Below are positions 1 through 7,753 of a stretch of 64,000 nucleotides of DNA, piece by piece. The notes under the pieces were generated by a model that saw nothing but the letters and a program-made list of their open reading frames with translations, did no database searches and was not told the DNA's origin. Position numbers and translations under genes: made by a program. Positions within the stretch are counted from its first letter, which is position 1. Each line of letters starts with the position of its first letter. The stretch is from Streptomyces sp. CB01881 (lineage in GTDB: Bacteria; Actinomycetota; Actinomycetes; Streptomycetales; Streptomycetaceae), in NCBI RefSeq assembly GCF_002953255.1, contig NZ_CP026498.1, forward strand, positions 1,597,291 to 1,661,290, given 5' to 3'.

Positions 1-240
1 GAGGCCGGGGATGTCAACATATCTGGCGTTGACTTTTGGCACGCTGTTGAGTTCTCAAGGAACGGACACTTCCTTCGGACCGCCTTCCAGCGGGCCCTCC
101 GGGCGCTTCGTTCTTTCGTGTTCCCAGCTTATCAGACGTTTTCCGCTCCGTTTTCCGGAGTTTCATTCATCGGATTCGCTTTCCGCCGCCCCTCTCGGTG
201 CGACTCCGGAACTGTACGGGGACCGCCCCGCCACATGCAA
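1..240 (-). promoter_or_regulatory. putative rRNA operon leader reading left out of the window
   Basis: Read on the minus strand, the first ~60 bases contain GAGAACTCAACAGCGTGCC followed by AAAAGTCAACGCCAGATATG. From memory this is the conserved leader/antitermination segment found upstream of 16S rRNA genes in Streptomyces. The next ~100 bases upstream (GTCTGATAAGCTGGGAACACG and a GAAGCGCCCGGAGG block) also fit the usual rrn leader. No protein-coding feature is convincing here. The inference is that a 16S-23S-5S operon starts just left of base 1 on the minus strand. The promoter positions themselves were not resolved. Confidence 0.68.
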
Positions 241-245
241 ATCGC

Positions 246-269
246 CCCGCCCTGCACCGGCAGGACGGG
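246..269 (-). terminator. hairpin after the PLP-lyase gene
   Basis: A 10-bp stem (CCCGTCCTGC pairing with GCAGGGCGGG, one G-T wobble) with a 4-base loop lies about 25 bases past the lyase stop. There is no T tract, as usual in this group. It would separate the metabolic operon from the rRNA leader that follows on the same strand. Confidence 0.5.
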
Positions 270-292
270 ACGATCAGCAGTTCGGGCACGCG

Positions 293-1369
293 TCAGGCGC
301 GGCCCATCTCCTCGGCAATGGCAGCCGCGAAGGCGTCGATGTCGGCCTCCGTGGTGTCGTACGAACACATCCAGCGGACCTCGCCGGTGTGCTCGTTCCA
401 GAAGTAGAAGCGGTAACGCTTCTGCAGTCGCTCGCTGACCTCGCGCGGGAGGATCGCGAAGACCGCGTTGGCCTGGACCGGGCGGACGACGGTCACGCCG
501 TCGATGTCCCGGACGGCCGCCTCCAGCCGGCTCGCCATGGCGTTGGCGTGGCCGGCGTTGCGCAGGTAGAGGTCGCCCGCGAGCAGCGCCTCGAACTGGA
601 CCGAGGCGAAGCGCATCTTCGATGCCAGCTGCATCGAGGTCTTGCGCAGGTACTTGATGTTGCGGACCTTCTCGGGGTTGAGCACGACCACGACCTCGCC
701 GAAGAGCAGGCCGTTCTTCGTGCCGCCGTACGAGAGCACGTCCACGCCCACGTCCGTGGTGAAGGCGCGCAGCGGCACGCCGAGCGAGGCGGCGGCGTTG
801 GCCAGGCGCGAGCCGTCCACGTGCACGAGCATGCCGTGCTGGTGGGCGTGCTCGACGATGGCCCGGATCTCCTCCACGGTGTAGAGGGTGCCGAGCTCGG
901 TGCTCTGGGTGATCGAGACCGCGAGCGGCTGCGCACGGTGCTCGTCGCCGAAGCCCCAGGCCTGCTGGTCGATGAGCTCGGGGGTGAGCTTGCCGTCCGG
1001 GGTGGGGACGGTGAGCAGCTTGATGCCGCCCATCTTCTCGGGCGCGCCGCCCTCGTCCACGTTGATGTGGGCGGACTCGGCCGCGATCACCGCGCCCCAG
1101 CGCGGGAGCAGGGCCTGGAGGGCGACGACGTTGGCGCCGGTGCCGTTGAAGACGGGGTACGCCTCGGCCGTCTCGCCGAAGTGGCGGCGGAAGACGTCCT
1201 GGAGGTTCGCCGTGTAGTCGTCCTCGCCGTAGGCGACCTGGTGGCCGCCGTTGGCCAGGGCGATGGCGGCGAGGATCTCGGGGTGCACGCCGGCGTAGTT
1301 GTCGCTGGCGAAGCCGCGGACGGCGGGGTCGTGCCGCCGTACCGCGTCCGTGCGGGTGGAGTCGGTCAT
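293..1369 (-). CDS. threonine aldolase-type PLP-dependent beta-eliminating lyase
   Basis: A 358-residue fold-type I PLP enzyme of the low-specificity L-threonine aldolase / beta-eliminating lyase family. Visible landmarks are the N-terminal FASDNYAGVHPE segment, the cofactor-binding aspartate in VHVDGSRLA (about D185) and the Schiff-base lysine in SYGGTKNG (about K218). Length matches the family. The reaction expected from the family is cleavage of a beta-hydroxy amino acid to glycine plus an aldehyde; the real substrate is unknown. The ATG overlaps the stop of the upstream SDR gene by 4 bp (ATGA), so it is the last gene of a translationally coupled three-gene operon. Cytoplasmic. Confidence 0.88.
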   Translation of the reverse strand: MTDSTRTDAVRRHDPAVRGFASDNYAGVHPEILAAIALANGGHQVAYGEDDYTANLQDVFRRHFGETAEAYPVFNGTGANVVALQALLPRWGAVIAAESAHINVDEGGAPEKMGGIKLLTVPTPDGKLTPELIDQQAWGFGDEHRAQPLAVSITQSTELGTLYTVEEIRAIVEHAHQHGMLVHVDGSRLANAAASLGVPLRAFTTDVGVDVLSYGGTKNGLLFGEVVVVLNPEKVRNIKYLRKTSMQLASKMRFASVQFEALLAGDLYLRNAGHANAMASRLEAAVRDIDGVTVVRPVQANAVFAILPREVSERLQKRYRFYFWNEHTGEVRWMCSYDTTEADIDAFAAAIAEEMGRA

Positions 1370-2112
1370 CGGGCTGTCAGCCACAGGTGCTGTCCGTTCA
1401 GTTCTGCTGCGGGGCGGTCCCAGAGGCCCGCCAGGTTCTCGGCGAGGTCGGCGGTGTCGGTGAAGCCGGCGAACTTCGCGTCCGGCTTCTCGGCACGCAT
1501 CTCGGGACTGACCAGCGCCTTGATCACCAGGATCGCAGCCGCGGCGGTGGGCTCGCCGTCCTCGGCGGTGGTCTCCTTCTTGAAGGAGTCCGCCATGGCG
1601 AGGGTCCAGGCCTCGGTGGCCGCCTTGGCGGCCGCGTAGGCGGCGCCGCCGGCGGTGGGCTTGTGGGCGGCCGAAGCGGAGATCATGGCGTAGCGGCCGG
1701 ACTCGCTGCGGATCAGGGCCGGCTGGAAGGCCAGCGAGGTGTGCTGGAGGGTGCGCACCACGGTGTCGTGCAGGAAGTCCCAGTCGTCGATCCGGGTGTC
1801 GAAGAACTTCTTGCTGCCGCGCCAGCCGCCGACCAGGTGGAAGAGGCCGTCGACGTGGCCGTGCTCGGCCTCCAGGTGGTCGGCCCAGTCGTGGACCTCC
1901 TGCGGGTCGAGCAGGTCGATGACCTGCCCGCTGACCCGCGCGCCGGGGACGGCGGCCCGGACGGCGTCGAGGGCCTTCTCCAGCCGCTGCGCGTCGATGT
2001 CCGCGCCGATCACGGTGGCTCCGTCGGCGGCGAGGCGGCGCAGGACCGCCTGGCCGGCCGGGCCGCTGGCTCCGGCGACGGCGATGACCTTGCCTGCGAG
2101 GTTCGCGCTCAT
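1366..2112 (-). CDS. SDR family NAD(P)-dependent oxidoreductase
   Basis: A 248-residue short-chain dehydrogenase/reductase. The nucleotide-binding glycine motif is GASGPAGQ near the N terminus. The catalytic Ser-Tyr-Lys set appears as SASAAHK followed by YAAAK. The insert between beta4 and the active site (HLVGGWRGSKKF) is unusual for a classical FabG-like SDR, so the substrate cannot be named. It overlaps the preceding DUF6421-like gene and the following PLP lyase by 4 bp each. The three products probably act in one pathway, with a carbonyl reduction or alcohol oxidation step next to an aldolase/lyase step. Confidence 0.85.
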   Translation of the reverse strand: MSANLAGKVIAVAGASGPAGQAVLRRLAADGATVIGADIDAQRLEKALDAVRAAVPGARVSGQVIDLLDPQEVHDWADHLEAEHGHVDGLFHLVGGWRGSKKFFDTRIDDWDFLHDTVVRTLQHTSLAFQPALIRSESGRYAMISASAAHKPTAGGAAYAAAKAATEAWTLAMADSFKKETTAEDGEPTAAAAILVIKALVSPEMRAEKPDAKFAGFTDTADLAENLAGLWDRPAAELNGQHLWLTAR

Positions 2113-3509
2113 GCGGCGACTCCCTGGATGCCCGCGCCGGTGATGCCGGTGGTGGAGGCGATGACGCCACGGAGCTTCTTCGAGAGGGCCTCGAAGAACA
2201 TGCTCAGCGGGAACTCGTCGGGGAGGACGGCGTCGCACAGCGCCTTGTTGAGCGCCTTGCCGTCGGTGATGTCGAGCGGCAGTGCGTCGGTGCCCTTCGC
2301 CCAGGTGGAGGCGGGGTGCGGGGTGAGGTAGCGGGAGACCAGCTCGTAGGCGGCGATCCAGTGGGCCGGCTTCGGGCGGTCGATGCCGTCCCGGTACAGG
2401 GCCTCGATCTCGCCGCAGAGGGCGTTGGTGACCTGCGGGGCGCGCTCCCAGTCGATGGTGAGGCGGTTGTCGCGCCAGCGCAGCGCGTCGTGCTTGTGCA
2501 GGTAGGCGAAGAGCAGCTGGCCGCCGAGGCCGTCGTAGTTGCGCACGCGGTCGCCGCTGACCGGGAAGCGGAACATCCGGTCGAACAGGACGGCGTACTG
2601 GACGTCGCGGGCGTGCGGGTTGCCCTCGGCCTCCAGCTTCACGGCCTCCTTGAAGGTCGTGAGGTCACAGCGGAGCTCCTCCAGGCCGTACATCCAGAAC
2701 GGGCTGCGCTGCTTGATCATGAAGGGGTCGAACGGCAGGTCGCCGTGGCTGTGGGTGCGGTCGTGGACGAGGTCCCACAGGACGAAGGTCTCCTGCGCGC
2801 GCTGCTGGTCCTGGAGCAGGCCCTCGGCGTCGGCCGGGATCTCCAGGCCGAGCTGCTCGACGGCGCTGGTGGTGACGGCGCGGAAGCGGGCGGCCTCGCG
2901 GTCGCAGAAGATGCCGCCCCAGGTGAAACGTTCCGGCGCCTTGCGCACGGCCACGGTCTCGGGGAAGAGGACGGCGGAGTTGGTGTCGTAGCCTGCCGTG
3001 AAGTCGGTGAAGGTGATCGGCACGAACATCGGGTTGTCGAAGCGGGTGCGCTCCAGCTCGGCCAGCCACTCCGGCCAGACCACGTTCAGCAGGACGGCCT
3101 CGAGGTTGCGGTCCGGGTTGCCGTTCTGGGTGTACATCGGGAAGACGACGAGGTGCTCCAGGCCGTCCTCACGCTGGTCCGCAGGCTGGAAGGCGAGCAG
3201 CGAGTCCAGGAAGTCGGGCTCCCGGTAGCCGGTGTCGGCCCACTTCGCGAGGTCCGCGTCGACGGCCACGAGGTACTCGGCGTCGTGCGGGAAGAAGGGG
3301 GCGAGCTCCTCGACGGCGCCGCGCACGGTGGCGACCAGCGGGTCGACCGTGTGCCGCTGCACGGCGGCGAGGTCGATCGAGCCGTCCTTGGACTGGAGCG
3401 GGCGCAGGGCCTCGACGGCTTCCTTCAGGCGCAGCCAGGCCGGGTGGCCGGCGAGGCCGGAGACCGGAGCGTCGGCCGCCACAGCGAGCTTTGGCGAAAG
3501 ATTCTGCAT
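2109..3509 (-). CDS. DUF6421-like protein, first gene of the lyase operon
   Basis: A 466-residue soluble protein without signal peptide or membrane segment. I recognise it as the kind annotated DUF6421 in streptomycetes, where it usually sits with an SDR and a threonine-aldolase-like lyase; this recall was not checked by a search. Several His/Asp/Glu-rich stretches (for example LWDLVHDRTHSHGDLPFD) could bind metal, but no known catalytic signature is evident. ATG start at 3509. It is the promoter-proximal gene and its stop overlaps the SDR start by 4 bp. The region upstream holds the divergent start of an ABC importer operon. Confidence 0.72.
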   Translation of the reverse strand: MQNLSPKLAVAADAPVSGLAGHPAWLRLKEAVEALRPLQSKDGSIDLAAVQRHTVDPLVATVRGAVEELAPFFPHDAEYLVAVDADLAKWADTGYREPDFLDSLLAFQPADQREDGLEHLVVFPMYTQNGNPDRNLEAVLLNVVWPEWLAELERTRFDNPMFVPITFTDFTAGYDTNSAVLFPETVAVRKAPERFTWGGIFCDREAARFRAVTTSAVEQLGLEIPADAEGLLQDQQRAQETFVLWDLVHDRTHSHGDLPFDPFMIKQRSPFWMYGLEELRCDLTTFKEAVKLEAEGNPHARDVQYAVLFDRMFRFPVSGDRVRNYDGLGGQLLFAYLHKHDALRWRDNRLTIDWERAPQVTNALCGEIEALYRDGIDRPKPAHWIAAYELVSRYLTPHPASTWAKGTDALPLDITDGKALNKALCDAVLPDEFPLSMFFEALSKKLRGVIASTTGITGAGIQGVAA

Positions 3510-3702
3510 CGGGGACTCACTTCAACAGGAGGGTTTTCAACGAGACCACCATAAGTACGAAAGGTTCTCCTGTTCAAGAGGGGGCCTACCGACAGATCTC
3601 CCGTGACCGGGGTGTCCACCGGCCGACGGCCGGATGTCCGGCATGTGGACGGGGATCTGGATCTTCTGGACAGATGCACCGTGGGGATGCGAACCTCCCG
3701 CC

Positions 3703-3813
3703 ATGCTCCCGGCGGTGACCCTGGTGGCCCGGCGCCACATCGACCTGCTCCGGGTGCCCTCGTGTTGTCGCGCCTTCTGCTGCGCGCGCGGCCTCTGCTG
3801 CCGCTGCTGCTGA
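3703..3813 (+). CDS. cysteine-rich leader peptide of the downstream ABC importer
   Basis: A 36-codon ORF with an ATG preceded by a GGGGA element. The first half carries VARRHIDLLRV, the conserved core of short actinomycete leader peptides found before sulfur-metabolism genes. The second half is CCRAFCCARGLCCRCC and the stop: 8 Cys in 16 residues, arranged as four pairs. Such Cys runs suit ribosome stalling when charged tRNA-Cys is scarce. It ends 174 bases before the lipoprotein gene, in a GC-rich stretch able to form hairpins. The likely role is cis-acting attenuation rather than a working protein. It is far too Cys-dense to be a random shadow ORF. Confidence 0.75.
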   Translation: MLPAVTLVARRHIDLLRVPSCCRAFCCARGLCCRCC

Positions 3814-3987
3814 TCCGGCTCGGGGGCGCCGCGGACGCGGCCCCGTACGCCGACCATGCCGCCTGCGTTCCGGCGCCGCCACCGGGGGGAAGTGACCCGC
3901 CTGGGTGCGGCCCCGCCCGGTGCCCGGCCGCCCGCCCCACGCCGTTCCCTCCCCGCCCTGCCCGGTCCCTCTCCCAGGAGCCCTGTC
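3814..3987 (+). promoter_or_regulatory. putative attenuator segment between leader peptide and ABC operon
   Basis: This 174-base untranslated stretch links the Cys-rich leader ORF to the lipoprotein gene. It contains several GC-rich self-complementary blocks (GGGGGCGCC and later GGCGCC, for example) that could form alternative hairpins. It ends with an AGGAG ribosome-binding site at 3976-3980. I could not fold it, so the terminator/antiterminator assignment is inference from the leader peptide. Confidence 0.4.
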
Positions 3988-4857
3988 ATGACCTCCCTCC
4001 GCAAGCCGTTCGCCGCTCTGCTGGTCGTCGCCGCCGCCGCGCTGACCGCCTGCGCCCCGCAGGACACCGCGTCCGACGCGGGCGCGACCGCGTCGGGGAC
4101 GGCCGGCGGCTGCGCGCCGGGCGCGCTGGCCACCCGTACCGCGGGGACGCTGACCATCGGCACCGACAAGCCGGCCTACGACCCGTGGTTCACCGAGGAC
4201 AAGCCGGAGAACGGCAAGGGCTTCGAGTCCGCGGTGGCGTACGCGGTCGCCGAGAAGCTGGGCTACCCCAAGGAGAAGGTGTCCTGGATCGTCGCGCCGT
4301 TCGGCAAGGCCACCACGCCGGGCGCCAAGGACTTCGACTTCGACATCAACCAGGTCTCGGTCAGCGCCGAGCGCAAGCAGGCGGTGGACTTCTCCTCCGG
4401 CTACTACGACGTGCGGCAGGCCGTGATCGCGCTGAAGAACTCCAAGGCCGCCTCGGCCAGGAGCATCGCCGACCTCAAGGGCGCCAAGCTGGGCGCGCAG
4501 GTCGGCACCACCAGCCTGGACGTGGTCACCAACACGATCAGGCCGAGTACCCAGCCGGCCGTCTTCGACTCCAACGACCTGGCGAAGGCCGCGCTGAAGA
4601 ACGGGCAGATCGAGGCCCTGGTGGTCGACCTGCCGACGGCGTTCTACATCACCGGCGCCGAGGTGACGGACGCCCAGGTGGTCGGGCAGTTCGAGGGCGC
4701 GGCGCAGGGCGAGCAGTTCGGGCTGGTGCTGGACAAGGGCTCGAAGCTCACCGGCTGCGTCAGCCAGGCCGTGGACGCGCTGCGGGCCGACGGCACGCTG
4801 GCCAAGCTGGAGAAGCAGTGGCTCTCGGACGCCGTCTCGGCACCCGTGCTGAAGTGA
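3988..4857 (+). CDS. amino-acid ABC transporter substrate-binding lipoprotein
   Basis: A 289-residue extracellular solute-binding protein of family 3 (polar amino acids). The signal peptide ends in the lipobox LTAC with lipidated Cys22. The mature part has the family landmarks GTLTIGTDKPAYDPWF, GFESAVAYAVAEKLG and the hinge segment LKGAKLGAQVGTTS. The start was chosen at the ATG with AGGAG 7 bases upstream; an in-frame upstream ATG would bury the signal peptide. The permease start overlaps its stop (GTGA). The Cys-rich leader upstream suggests cysteine, cystine or another sulfur amino acid as substrate. The protein itself does not prove this. Confidence 0.85.
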   Translation: MTSLRKPFAALLVVAAAALTACAPQDTASDAGATASGTAGGCAPGALATRTAGTLTIGTDKPAYDPWFTEDKPENGKGFESAVAYAVAEKLGYPKEKVSWIVAPFGKATTPGAKDFDFDINQVSVSAERKQAVDFSSGYYDVRQAVIALKNSKAASARSIADLKGAKLGAQVGTTSLDVVTNTIRPSTQPAVFDSNDLAKAALKNGQIEALVVDLPTAFYITGAEVTDAQVVGQFEGAAQGEQFGLVLDKGSKLTGCVSQAVDALRADGTLAKLEKQWLSDAVSAPVLK

Positions 4858-5903
4858 GCGACCCCGCGATGAGCACCGACCCCGCGATGAGCGCCGACCC
4901 GACGGTGAGCACGGCCCCGACGGTGAGCACGGCCCCGGCGATCGGCACCCGGCCCGCGGCGAGCCCGGACCCTGCGGTGGGCACGAAGCCCGCGGCGGGC
5001 ACGAAGCCCCCGAGCGCCGTGCCCGGGAAGCGTGCGCCGGAGGACGCGCCGGGCGACGGCTACCGCCCGTCCGAACGCCGGCTGGCGCACGAGGCGTACC
5101 GGCGCGGCCGGGCGCAGCGTTCGGCGCTGATCGCCGGGGTGTCGACCCTGGCGACCGCGGTGGCGCTGTACCTGCTGGTGGTCAACTCCCCCGGCTGGGA
5201 GGCGACCCGGAAGACCTTCTTCAACGCCCACTACGCCCGCCAGGCGCTGCCCGAGGTGCTGAAGGGGCTGCGGATCAACCTGGAGCTGATGCTCGGCTGC
5301 GGGGCGCTGATCCTGGTCCTCGGCCTGCTGCTGGCGGTGCTGCGGACGCTGCGCGGGCCGGTGTTCCTGCCGGCCCGGCTGCTGGCCACGGCGTACGTCG
5401 ACTTCTTCCTCGGCCTGCCGATGATCATCTGCCTGCTGGTGATGGTCACCGGTGTGCCGGCGCTGCGGCTGGCCGGGGTGACCACCGATCCGATCCTGCT
5501 CGGCGGCGCCGCGCTGGTGCTGACGTACTCGGCGTACGTCTCGGAGGTGTTCCGGGCCGGCATCGACGCGGTGCACCCGAGCCAGCGGGCGGCGGCCCGT
5601 TCCCTGGGGCTCAGCAACGCCCAGGCCATGCGGTACGTGGTGCTGCCGCAGGCGGTCCGCCGGGTGGGGCCGCCGTTGCTGAACAACCTGGTCAGCCTGC
5701 AGAAGGACACCGGGCTGGTGTCGATCGGCGGGGCGATCGACGCCGTCTACGCGGCGAAGATCATCGCCGGCCGCTCGTTCAACTACACCCCGTACATCGT
5801 CGCCGGACTGGTCTTCATCGTGCTGACCGTCCCGCTCACCCGGTTCACCGACTGGCTGACCCGCCGGATGAACCGCCGTCAGCACCAGGGAGGTGCGGTA
5901 TGA
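4854..5903 (+). CDS. amino-acid ABC transporter permease with long repetitive N-terminal tail
   Basis: A 349-residue HisM/GlnP-type inner-membrane permease. The core (from about residue 90) has the expected membrane segments and the EAA loop SLGLSNAQAMRYVVLPQA. About 65 N-terminal residues form a Pro/Ala/Thr-rich tail made of degenerate repeats of the form DPAMSTDPAMSADPTVST, probably disordered and cytoplasmic, which is unusual for this family. The GTG start overlaps the lipoprotein stop (GTGA); the ATG at 4869 is an alternative. It is the only permease in the operon, so it probably forms a homodimer with the ATPase encoded next. Confidence 0.83.
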   Translation: MSDPAMSTDPAMSADPTVSTAPTVSTAPAIGTRPAASPDPAVGTKPAAGTKPPSAVPGKRAPEDAPGDGYRPSERRLAHEAYRRGRAQRSALIAGVSTLATAVALYLLVVNSPGWEATRKTFFNAHYARQALPEVLKGLRINLELMLGCGALILVLGLLLAVLRTLRGPVFLPARLLATAYVDFFLGLPMIICLLVMVTGVPALRLAGVTTDPILLGGAALVLTYSAYVSEVFRAGIDAVHPSQRAAARSLGLSNAQAMRYVVLPQAVRRVGPPLLNNLVSLQKDTGLVSIGGAIDAVYAAKIIAGRSFNYTPYIVAGLVFIVLTVPLTRFTDWLTRRMNRRQHQGGAV

Positions 5904-6673
5904 CCACCTCCGGGACGGTGCGGCCCGACGTGCTGCGGCTGGAGTCGGTGCGCAAGACCTTCGGTTCCCAGGTGGTGCTGCGCGACGTCGGCCTGACGGT
6001 GCCCGAGCACTCCGTGACCGCACTGATCGGGGCGTCCGGCTCCGGCAAGTCCACGCTGATGCGCTGCGCCAACCTGCTGGAGCGGATCGACGACGGCGCG
6101 ATCTTCCTGGACGGCGAGGAGATCACCGACCCGCGGACCGACGAGGACGCCGTCCGCCGCCGGATCGGCGTGGTGTTCCAGTCCTACAACCTGTTCCCGC
6201 ACCTGACGGTGCTGGAGAACATCACGCTGGCCCCGCGCCGCGTGCACCGGGTCGCCCGGGCCGAGGCCGAGGCGAAGGCGCTGGCGCTGCTGGACCGGCT
6301 CGGGCTGGCGGCCAAGGCGGCGGAGTACCCGGACCGGCTCTCCGGCGGGCAGCAGCAGCGCGTCGCCATCGTCCGGGCACTGGCCACCGGGCCGCGGCTG
6401 CTGCTGCTCGACGAGATCACCGCGGCGCTGGACCCGGTACTCGTGGGCGAGGTGCTCGCGGTGGTGCGGGACCTCAAGGAACAGGGCATGACGATGGTCA
6501 TCTCCACCCACGAGATGGGCTTCGCCCGCGAGGTCGCCGACCAGGTCTGCTTCCTGGACGCCGGCGTGGTGCTCGAACAGGGCCCGCCGGAGCAGGTGTT
6601 CGGCGATCCGCAGGAGGAGCGGACCCGGCGGTTCCTCAGCCGGGTGGTCGCCTCGGGACGGCTCAACCCGTAG
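5900..6673 (+). CDS. amino-acid ABC transporter ATP-binding protein
   Basis: A 257-residue ABC ATPase of the polar amino-acid importer class (GlnQ/TcyC-like). Walker A is GASGSGKST, the Q-loop is VFQSYNLFPH, the signature is LSGGQQQRV, Walker B is LLLLDEIT and the switch His lies in STHEMG. Walker B is followed by ITAALDP instead of the usual PTSALDP, a mild variation. The ATG overlaps the permease stop by 4 bp (ATGA) and has an AGGGAGGTG ribosome-binding site. It completes a lipoprotein-permease-ATPase importer set. Confidence 0.9.
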   Translation: MTTSGTVRPDVLRLESVRKTFGSQVVLRDVGLTVPEHSVTALIGASGSGKSTLMRCANLLERIDDGAIFLDGEEITDPRTDEDAVRRRIGVVFQSYNLFPHLTVLENITLAPRRVHRVARAEAEAKALALLDRLGLAAKAAEYPDRLSGGQQQRVAIVRALATGPRLLLLDEITAALDPVLVGEVLAVVRDLKEQGMTMVISTHEMGFAREVADQVCFLDAGVVLEQGPPEQVFGDPQEERTRRFLSRVVASGRLNP

Positions 6674-6690
6674 GCCCCCGGCCCCGGACG

Positions 6691-6725
6691 GGTGCCTGCC
6701 GGAGTGACGCACTCCGGCGGGCACC
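6691..6725 (+). terminator. hairpin terminator of the leader-peptide/ABC operon
   Basis: Arms GTGCCTGCCGGAGTG and CACTCCGGCGGGCAC with loop ACG give a 15-16 bp stem with one wobble. It begins 18 bases after the ATPase stop codon. Confidence 0.7.
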
Positions 6726-6815
6726 ACCGTGCGCCCCTGTGCGCGCCCTGCTGCACACGGCCCCGAGCGGTGATCGTGGACGGTACGCCCGTCCGCGCCG
6801 TCCGGGAGGCCGCCG

Positions 6816-7415
6816 TTGCACGGACCAGTCCTGGTCAGCTGGCTGCTGGCCCTCCTCACCGCCGCCGCCGGCGGCTACTGTCTCACCCGGCTGCGCCGCT
6901 CCCCCTGCACCGACGGGCCGGCGACCGGTCGGCTGCACGCCTACGAGTCCGACGCCGCCGAGGCGTTGATGGGGTTCGGGATGGCCGTAATGGCGGTCTC
7001 CGGGAGCGCCGTGCCCGCCGCGGTCTGGGCCTGGGTGTTCGGCGCCCCGGCGGTGGCCTTCCTGCTGGCCTCGGCGAGCGGCCCGGCCCGGCGGGCGCAC
7101 CGGCTGCACCACGCGATCGGCGGGCTGGCGATGACGTACATGGCCCTGGCGATGGGATCGGCGCCCGGACACGGTCACCACCATGCGGCGAGCACGGGGA
7201 CGCCGCTGCTGACCGGCGCGCTGCTGCTCTACTTCGGCGGCTACTCGCTCTGGGCCGGCACCCGGCTGCTCGCCGCCCCGGCCGGGCGGCCGGCGGTGGG
7301 CCCCGGGGGGACGGCGGTGGCCGTCGCGGGCCCGACGGCGGTGACCGCGGGGCTGCCGCGGGCCTGCCGGCTGTCGATGGGCATCGGCATGTTCGCCATG
7401 CTCCTGACGATGTGA
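6816..7415 (+). CDS. DUF5134-like integral membrane protein
   Basis: A 199-residue membrane protein with about five hydrophobic helices. A His-rich stretch (APGHGHHHAAS) lies between two of them, and HRLHHAIGG sits in a membrane-edge position. I assign DUF5134 on general resemblance and because such genes often precede an M56 peptidase in this group. The start is a TTG preceded by GGGAGG at 6804-6809 with good spacing; no in-frame ATG lies nearby. The histidines suggest possible metal binding but the function is unknown. Confidence 0.68.
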   Translation: MHGPVLVSWLLALLTAAAGGYCLTRLRRSPCTDGPATGRLHAYESDAAEALMGFGMAVMAVSGSAVPAAVWAWVFGAPAVAFLLASASGPARRAHRLHHAIGGLAMTYMALAMGSAPGHGHHHAASTGTPLLTGALLLYFGGYSLWAGTRLLAAPAGRPAVGPGGTAVAVAGPTAVTAGLPRACRLSMGIGMFAMLLTM

Positions 7416-7465
7416 CGCGAACGGCGACCGGGCGCGGGGCAGCCGGGCAACGGTCGTGACCGTGA

Positions 7466-7519
7466 AACGCGGTGAGCCGTGCAGCCAGCGTCACCGGGAA
7501 CGCGGTGAGCCGTGCAGCC
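7466..7519. repeat. 21-bp direct repeat, two copies 33 bp apart
   Basis: Two identical 21-bp copies (AACGCGGTGAGCCG... at 7466-7486 and 7499-7519) are followed by partial copies built on GCGGTGAGCGGTGAGCGGTG up to about 7550. They lie in the 338-base gap between the DUF5134-like gene and the M56 peptidase gene, where I see no gene. It looks like a small minisatellite. Confidence 0.7.
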
Positions 7520-7753
7520 CGCGTGAGCGCGGTGAGCGGTGAGCGGTGCACCGCGAGCGACCCGTGAAACCCGACGAGCCCGGGACCGCGAGCAGCCGTG
7601 GAGCGTGCGCGACCGACCGATGCGCCCGCCCGCCCCGGCCGCGCGTGGCGTTGGTCACCTGGTGGCCGAAAGTCGTTCCACCGGGCGCCGGCAGCGCTTA
7701 GGTTGGCAGGGAGCGCGTTGTCGCGTTCCGTGCGTACTCGGGGAGCCCATGCC

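Noticed and set aside
11..1639. Long plus-strand ORF (542 codons) across the left end
   Set aside because: It is the antisense shadow of the PLP lyase and SDR genes; its composition (Val/Gly/Leu/Arg runs) is typical of mirror frames in GC-rich DNA.
7466..7550. Regular direct repeats considered as a CRISPR array
   Set aside because: Only two full copies, a 12-bp spacer, no cas genes and continuous degenerate copies; a minisatellite fits better.
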